64,000 nt of DNA. Source: CAZDDB01 sp963843285 (GTDB lineage: Bacteria > Acidobacteriota > HRBIN11 > JAKEFK01). A program made the position numbers and the translations under genes. Where the stretch lies: positions 1 through 64,000 of the forward strand of contig CAWJJO010000016.1 of assembly GCA_963843285.1 (NCBI GenBank), given 5' to 3'. The notes under the pieces were generated by a model. That model made no database searches and was not told the origin of the DNA. It saw only the letters and a program-made list of their open reading frames with translations. Positions 60,585 to 64,000 of this stretch are shown here, piece after piece; the first letter of the stretch is position 1, and each line of letters opens with the position of its first letter.

Positions 60585-61322
60585 GTGTGCTGTAATTTTT
60601 CAAAAGACCTTGAAAGTTCATTTATCAGGAAGTTATCCTTCGGCTTTGTAGTCAGCAGTTTACTGATCGCAGCAATCGCATTTCTGTGCGAATATTTCAA
60701 CTACTTTGGCTGGTTTGCAACTTTCACGGGAAGGATCTTCTTCCTGGGTGTTTTCTCCGTCCTGTTTGGGCTGCTGTTCGGCTATTCGTTCGGGCTCTAC
60801 ATCACACGCAATATCAAAAATCTGATGAACGCAACCTCGGTAATCAGCAAGGGCGATTTGCGTCACAAGATTGAAGTCATGAGTGACGATGAGCTGGGGA
60901 TTCTGACGCGGACGTTCAACAGTATGGTGGATAGTCTTGTAGAAATGGTCAAAGAAGTTAGAACGGTCTCCGATACGATTCACGACTCCGCGTTGGACCT
61001 GTCCTCTACTTCGGAACAGATGAATGCGACCACACAGGATATTTCGGTGACGGTGGAGAGTATTGCCGGTGGAACCAAGTGGCAAACGGATATGGGCGAT
61101 TACCAACTGCCGGAATCGTTTCCGGTTTTTGTTACAGAACATCACAATCGCAGGATTGCCTGGGTGGTAGACGAATTGATCGCCGAAAAGGACATTCTGA
61201 TGAAGCCACTGGGAGAACCCTTGAGCCATCTGGGCTGTTACAACGGCGCATCCGTGTTAGGTAAAGGCGACGTCGTGCCGCTGCTGGATCTGGAGAATCT
61301 CTACCGCGAATTGTTTGTGTAA
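60585..61322 (+). pseudogene. MCP (HAMP) fused to a CheA C-terminal fragment
   Basis: The reading frame begins after the MoxR gene and encodes two membrane helices (SSLLIAAIAFLCEYF and IFFLGVFSVLFGLLFGYSF), a HAMP domain and the first part of a chemoreceptor signalling region (STSEQMNATTQDIS). Near nucleotide 61080 it changes to the C-terminal half of a CheA regulatory (CheW-like) domain: FPVFVTEHHNRRIAWVVDEL, ILMKPLGEPL, GASVLGKGDVVPLLDLENL. The signalling domain of the receptor and the kinase and dimer domains of CheA are gone. This is best explained by an internal deletion of a receptor-CheA gene pair, or by an assembly join. GTG 60585 is only a possible start. Confidence 0.75.
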
Positions 61323-61336
61323 ACACGAATCGCTCT

Positions 61337-61390
61337 TGCAGGCAGGATGGGCCTGCGACCCATAATGCAAGCTGGAAGCCTGCGCTCCAT
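61337..61390. repeat. GC-rich palindrome, CCTGCGCTCCAT family
   Basis: The segment contains TGCAGGCAGG and AAGCCTGCGCTCCATTGAG. It matches 9041-9092 over about 50 bases and stands just before the DnaC-like gene start. Confidence 0.6.
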
Positions 61391-61408
61391 TGAGGTAGAG
61401 TAAACATT

Positions 61409-62176
61409 ATGGATGACACGGGTCAGGGAATTTGTGAAGTTTGCCACGGAACCGGCTGGGAAAGTCGTACAAGAAGGGAATCTTTCGCGCCAAACGGTGT
61501 AGTTGCGCAAGAATCAACGCGGGGGACCGCTTCTTTACATCCGCCAAGATTCCGCCGCGGTATGCTTCCTCGGAATTTGAGAACTACAGTCAACAGTCCT
61601 TTAACCAGGCGAAAGTGAAGAGCATCCTTCAGAACTATGTCACCGACTATCCGCTTCTGGATGACGAAATGTTCAGGGAAAGCAGTCTTTTGCTTGCAGG
61701 TGGAGTAGGGCGTGGCAAGACGCATCTTGCGGTTGCGGTTTTGAAAGGTCTGCTGAACAAGGGCGTGCCCTGTCTTTTCGTCGATTTTCATGAGCTGCTT
61801 TCGGAAATCCGGAACAGCTACGATCCGTTGTCGCAGGCATCGGAATTCCAGATCTTGCGTCCACTGTTGAATGTCGAAGTTTTGCTGCTGGACGATCTGG
61901 GATCGCAGACGGATGTCGGAATGGGTCCAGGATACTGTGTTTCATGTAATTAATTTGCGTTACAGTCAAAAAAAGACTGTGATTGTGACCACAAATCTCG
62001 GAATGGAACCGACGAAAAAATCAACTTCAGATGAGACCCTTCAGGATCGCCTGGGATATCGCGTGATCTCCAGGCTTTACGAGATGTGCACATTTCTGGA
62101 GCTGGATGGCCCCGATTACCGTAAGGATGTGCGCAAGGCAGGCGACGACTTTAATCGCAGACGCAACGAGGAATAG
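61409..62176 (+). pseudogene. DnaC/IstB-type ATPase, frameshifted
   Basis: Three reading frames in order make one helicase-loader-like ATPase. Frame A (ATG 61409) gives MDDTGQGICEVCHGTGWES with a CxxC zinc-type pair. A middle frame gives KVVQEGNLSR, another CSCARINAGD then the Walker A GGVGRGKTHLAVAV and Walker B VLLLDDLGSQ. After about 61915 the third frame gives SEWVQDTVFHVINLRYSQKKTVIVTTNL and the C terminus DFNRRRNEE. Restoring it needs three single-base shifts of the same direction (near 61470, 61490 and 61915). It looks like a broken gene or sequencing errors. Confidence 0.8.
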
Positions 62177-62254
62177 AAATCCGTAGTGTAAAATAAGTTA
62201 ACACGCGTATGCTTCGAATCTCTGTTTTATGCGCAAAGCGCATTTACAATCTGG

Positions 62255-62963
62255 ATGTTGATTGACGCCATCCAGCGCGGAATGGGATATTTCTGGTTGG
62301 CAATCATTTTCTTTTTCCCTCCTGTCGGTCCCTGGATGTATTTCTTCATGGTGAAGATCCGCGATTTTGATACATCCTGGGCGAATCGCGCTCTGGGCGC
62401 GGGACTCCCAAATGGCTCGCGAAACTTTTGGGTCAGGGTCCGTCGTCGATGAATTGCGGTATCGTCACCGCCTCAACCCGTGCCTTGAGAATAAAGTACA
62501 ACTCGCCAAACGGCTCTATGATGAGAAGGAGTATGCGGAAGCTTCGAGTCTGTTTCAGGAAGCGCTGCAAATGGATCGTGAGGATAAAGAAGCATTGTTC
62601 GGATCGGGGCTCTGCAAGTCGAAGTTAGGCCAGTTCTCGGAGTCGATGGAGATTCTCAACCGGGTCGTTCAGATGGACCGGCGATTTCATGATTATGCGG
62701 CTCTCGAGGAATTAGCGCGAGTCTGTTGGATGAGCGGTCAAAAGGAAGAGACGATCACGATGCTGAAGGATCTCGGGAGAACAAATCCAAATCTCAAGAA
62801 CGCCACGCTTCTAGCAAATTACCTGATGCAGCTGCAAAGAAAAGACGAAGCGCGTCATGTACTGCAGACTGCTCTGGAGGATTACAAGAACGCTCCGAAG
62901 TATGTGAAGCGCAACGGTTGGAGGTGGTCTGACGAAGCGCGCCAGATGCTCAAAAGCATGTAG
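62255..62963 (+). pseudogene. Membrane-anchored TPR protein, frameshifted
   Basis: The first part (ATG 62255) encodes a hydrophobic N terminus (FWLAIIFFFPPVGPWMYFF) in one frame; TPR repeats (LAKRLYDEKEYAEASSLFQEAL, ALFGSGLCKSKLGQFSESMEIL) follow in another. A short middle frame (PKWLAKLLGQGPS) around 62410-62440 links them, so two single-base losses close together would repair the gene. The TAG stop (62961-62963) is the first TAG of the MITE-like element that follows. Confidence 0.65.
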
Positions 62964-63220
62964 GGGCTGAGCATTTTCCGACGCACTGCTGTTCCGGCTG
63001 ATATGGCGAACATCTCATTTGCATGCTTTGTTGTTCGCGGTTGAAAACGCTCAGCCCGTCTGCGAACCGTGAGATCTTGCTAGTTCCGGGGGCGAGCTGT
63101 GCATTTGCGTACACTTGAATGATCCAAAATTGCTTTCCCGGAAACATAAACTGTGATGATCGGCCTGCTTCACGCGGCAAATGCATAGCCCCTACAAGGT
63201 GGCAAATGCTCGGCCCCTAC
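62960..63220. mobile_element. MITE-like inverted-repeat element, copy 2
   Basis: The element starts GTAGGGGCTGAGCATTTTCC and has its main end at GCATAGCCCCTAC (63195), then an extra arm GGCAAATGCTCGGCCCCTAC to 63220. It is in outline the reverse complement of 42522-42759, sharing CGCGAACAA/TTGTTCGCG, TTTCAACCGCG and TTTGCGTACACTTG-type segments with changes. The flanking genes end inside its GTAGGGGC ends. Confidence 0.65.
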
Positions 63221-64000
63221 TGCTGTTGCTGCTGTGGGACTGAGCGCAACTGATCGATAAGTCCTTTGATTTTGTGGACCTGCGTATTGCGGCCAAGGTC
63301 TTCGGCCAGTTGCAGGGCATGCAGGTAGATTTGCAACAGCTTCACGCGCTCTCCTTCAGACTGTAATATCCGCGCGCGCATCAGGTCTACTTCAAGAGCC
63401 AGAACGCGATCCGCAATCTTTTCCGCGATCAAGCCTGCAGCATCCACATAGTCGTGGGCTGTCATCAGATCCCCCTGTCGCAGGAATAATTCACAGCGGA
63501 CGAGCATTCCATGGATGAGCAAAGTCGGGTTGTTTGACTTTCCGAGCGCCCGAATCGCCTGTTCTACTTGCTGGCGGGCTTCCGGAAAACGCTTTTGCAA
63601 CATCAACGCCCGCGTAACCTGAATCTGTGCCAGGGGAAAATGCAGCTCCGGCGAATTTTGAAGCAACTTATCGTAATAGGTTCCATAAGTCCGGATCGCC
63701 GTATCCGGTTGTTCCGCCTCGATCAGCCACCGGAGTTTCAGAGGTATGATGGACGCCAGAATCTTTTCCTCGCCGATTTCCGTAGCGAGATTCATACTTC
63801 GTTCGGAGTACTCCAGCGCGTCTCCTACTTCCATCGGTTCAGCGAGAATTTCGCGAAGACACGCTACTTCGCCGCCCAGATCTCCCGCGTCATGAAAGAG
63901 CTGAAGGCTTTCTTTGAGCAGCGGAAGAACGGTCGCATACGCGTTCTGTTTCTTGAGCGCCAGCGCCAGTTGGAACTTTGCCTGCGCCACTCCTTTATTC
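63217..64000 (-). CDS. TPR-repeat protein, cut by the window edge
   Basis: The frame is open to the right edge, so the gene probably starts beyond 64000; a GTG at 63990 is only a nominal start. The visible part has TPR helices throughout (FQLALALKKQNAYATVLPLLKESL, REILAEPMEVGDALEYSER, ALMLQKRFPEARQQVEQAI). The C terminus ends PQQQQQ and the TAG stop lies in the terminal GTAGGGGC arm of the MITE-like element. It likely scaffolds other proteins; partner unknown. Confidence 0.75.
   Translation of the reverse strand, partial: NKGVAQAKFQLALALKKQNAYATVLPLLKESLQLFHDAGDLGGEVACLREILAEPMEVGDALEYSERSMNLATEIGEEKILASIIPLKLRWLIEAEQPDTAIRTYGTYYDKLLQNSPELHFPLAQIQVTRALMLQKRFPEARQQVEQAIRALGKSNNPTLLIHGMLVRCELFLRQGDLMTAHDYVDAAGLIAEKIADRVLALEVDLMRARILQSEGERVKLLQIYLHALQLAEDLGRNTQVHKIKGLIDQLRSVPQQQQQ

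Overview
The window looks like one chromosomal segment of an Acidobacteriota-like bacterium, probably from a metagenome assembly. This is inferred from gene content: DUF1844, DUF4388 (PATAN) proteins, a peptidase-MA TPR protein, Bat/MoxR operons, SpoIIE partner switching, Ku without LigD, and many palindromic intergenic repeats. No rRNA, tRNA, CRISPR, complete transposase or phage gene was recognised. The only RNA gene seen is a class A RNase P RNA at 11914-12308.

Layout. 1-636: a left edge with gene remnants and hairpins. 637-8938 (minus): a tightly overlapping operon of a cytochrome c lipoprotein, a large membrane protein, an ABC-2 ATPase and permease, a coiled-coil membrane protein, MoxR and DUF58; a four-helix-bundle gene flanked by inverted repeats sits between moxR and DUF58. 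9143-13843 (plus): HtrA protease, sigma-54 response regulator, RNase P RNA, DUF4388-like/J-domain/TPR protein. 13997-19467 (minus): peptidase-MA protein, DUF4388-SPOR-like protein, TPR lipid- or periplasm-facing protein, Crp/Fnr regulator. 19961-25223: SGNH hydrolase, GT-C-like membrane protein, GT4 glycosyltransferase, lipoprotein. 25308-34920: ADP-forming acyl-CoA synthetase, HAMP-SpoIIE phosphatase, DUF1844, TPR/zinc-ribbon membrane protein, DUF4388-pseudopilin-like protein, PhnP-like hydrolase, RibF. 35056-41459: zinc-ribbon protein, STAS/RsbW/GAF-SpoIIE switch, MazG, a fused EtfB-EtfA, HEAT repeats. 41561-51147 (minus): TrxB, a small secreted protein, Ku, HemW-like protein, acyltransferase and a MacAB-like efflux set. 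51371-52296: SdpR/SdpI pair. 52644-60527 (minus): a complete Bat-type operon (MoxR, DUF58, DUF4381-like, BatA, BatB-TPR, BatD, small membrane protein) with one opposite-strand gene inside it. 60585-62963: three damaged genes (an MCP-CheA chimera, a frameshifted DnaC-like ATPase and a frameshifted membrane/TPR protein). 63217-64000: a TPR protein cut by the window edge.

The most striking pattern is the repeat load. At least five unrelated families of inverted repeats sit between genes and often run into them, supplying stop codons (moxR, mazG, two TPR genes), a start codon (the four-helix-bundle gene), or in-frame peptide (the N terminus of the peptidase-MA protein). The best candidates for something under-described are the four-helix-bundle cassette at 1510-1969, the pair of ~237-bp MITE-like elements at 42522-42759 and 62960-63220, and the nested palindrome at 52308-52636.

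Functionally the window is rich in envelope maintenance and stress control (two MoxR-DUF58 operons, HtrA, MacAB, partner switching, SdpRI) plus housekeeping enzymes.
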